This document shows, piece after piece, positions 63,846 through 64,000 of a stretch of 64,000 nucleotides of DNA. The stretch's first letter is position 1. Every line of letters starts with the position of its first letter. The translations under genes were made by a program, and so were the position numbers. Below the pieces are notes generated by a model. It made no database searches. It saw only the letters and a program-made list of their open reading frames with translations, and was not told where the DNA came from. Source of the DNA: JAVBMU01 sp031551755 (GTDB taxonomy: Bacteria > Actinomycetota > Actinomycetes > Actinomycetales > Cellulomonadaceae). The stretch lies in contig JAVBNE010000013.1 of the NCBI GenBank assembly GCA_031551755.1, forward strand, positions 155,226 through 219,225, in the 5' to 3' direction.

Positions 63846-64000
63846 ATGGCAAGACCAGTAGCCGTTGCGGCTGAGGTGAAGACGAGGATCGTGTTGTCGG
63901 TTCTGGCCGGTGAGGTCACTGTCGCTGAGGCCGCCCGGCGGGCGAAGGTGTCCGAGCAGTCGGTCGGGAACTGGAAGCGGGCGTTCCTAGAGGCTGGCAA
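63846..64000 (+). CDS. Transposase OrfA-like HTH protein, cut by window edge
   Basis: The first 51 residues are visible: MARPVAVAAEVKTRIVLSVL, then AGEVTVAEAARRAKVSEQSV and GNWKRAFLEAGK. This is the helix-turn-helix of IS3/IS481-type transposase first ORFs. The rest runs past the right edge, so completeness cannot be judged. Preceded by TGTGAGGAG. Confidence 0.65.
   Translation, partial: MARPVAVAAEVKTRIVLSVLAGEVTVAEAARRAKVSEQSVGNWKRAFLEAG

Overview
The window is a GC-rich, densely packed actinobacterial chromosome segment. Evidence includes a FusA2-type EF-G paralogue, a WhiB-like protein, a CopD-CtaG fusion, the HemE/HemY/HemC/HemD/HemB/HemL set, many GTG/TTG starts, ATGA/GTGA junctions and several apparently leaderless genes. 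The gene content fits Propionibacteriales or a relative; the genus cannot be fixed from this sequence alone. No tRNA, rRNA or CRISPR array was seen.

Layout. 1-5 kb: the 5' part of a fusA2-like gene, then a two-gene unit I read as a TROVE (Ro60-like)-vWA protein plus an ARPP-2-like protein, a candidate RNA-binding/stress system. 5-10.6 kb: TipA-type MerR regulator, YwiC-like protein, a drug-type ABC exporter with divergent TetR regulator, a TIM-barrel isomerase and a degenerate WhiB-like protein. 10.7-15.5 kb: PTS enzyme I and EIIA-Glc, a small ORF, CopD-CtaG. 15.6-20.8 kb: a six-gene MoxR/DUF58/vWA/TPR operon. 21-26.8 kb: NarK and a branched-chain 2-oxoacid dehydrogenase operon preceded by a striking three-unit operator. 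27-33.6 kb: two HTH genes, an aminotransferase, a holin-like protein, purB and hemA. 33.7-44 kb: a secreted CotH/lamin-tail protein, then hemE-hemY-hemC-hemD-hemB-hemL. 44-51 kb: MFS, CycA, a FitAB-type toxin-antitoxin pair, a VIT1 iron transporter, FKBP, RNase HI and a histidine phosphatase. 51-54.1 kb: a lower-GC island with a four-cysteine secreted peptide, two membrane proteins and an ABC ATPase, which looks like a bacteriocin or peptide export/immunity cassette. 54.4-64 kb: two PH-domain proteins, MOSC, APC permease, another ABC exporter, a two-TM protein, an acyl-CoA ligase, an excalibur-domain protein and the start of an insertion sequence at the right edge.

How parts connect. The bkd operon (2-oxoacids to acyl-CoA) and the acyl-CoA ligase 34 kb away carry the same 15-bp operator unit, differing at one base, so both are probably controlled by one regulator not evident here. 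The hem genes cover glutamyl-tRNA to coproporphyrin III, without hemH or hemQ in the window. The best candidates for undescribed biology are the 2.3-5.0 kb TROVE/ARPP-2 pair and the 51.0-54.1 kb peptide cassette.
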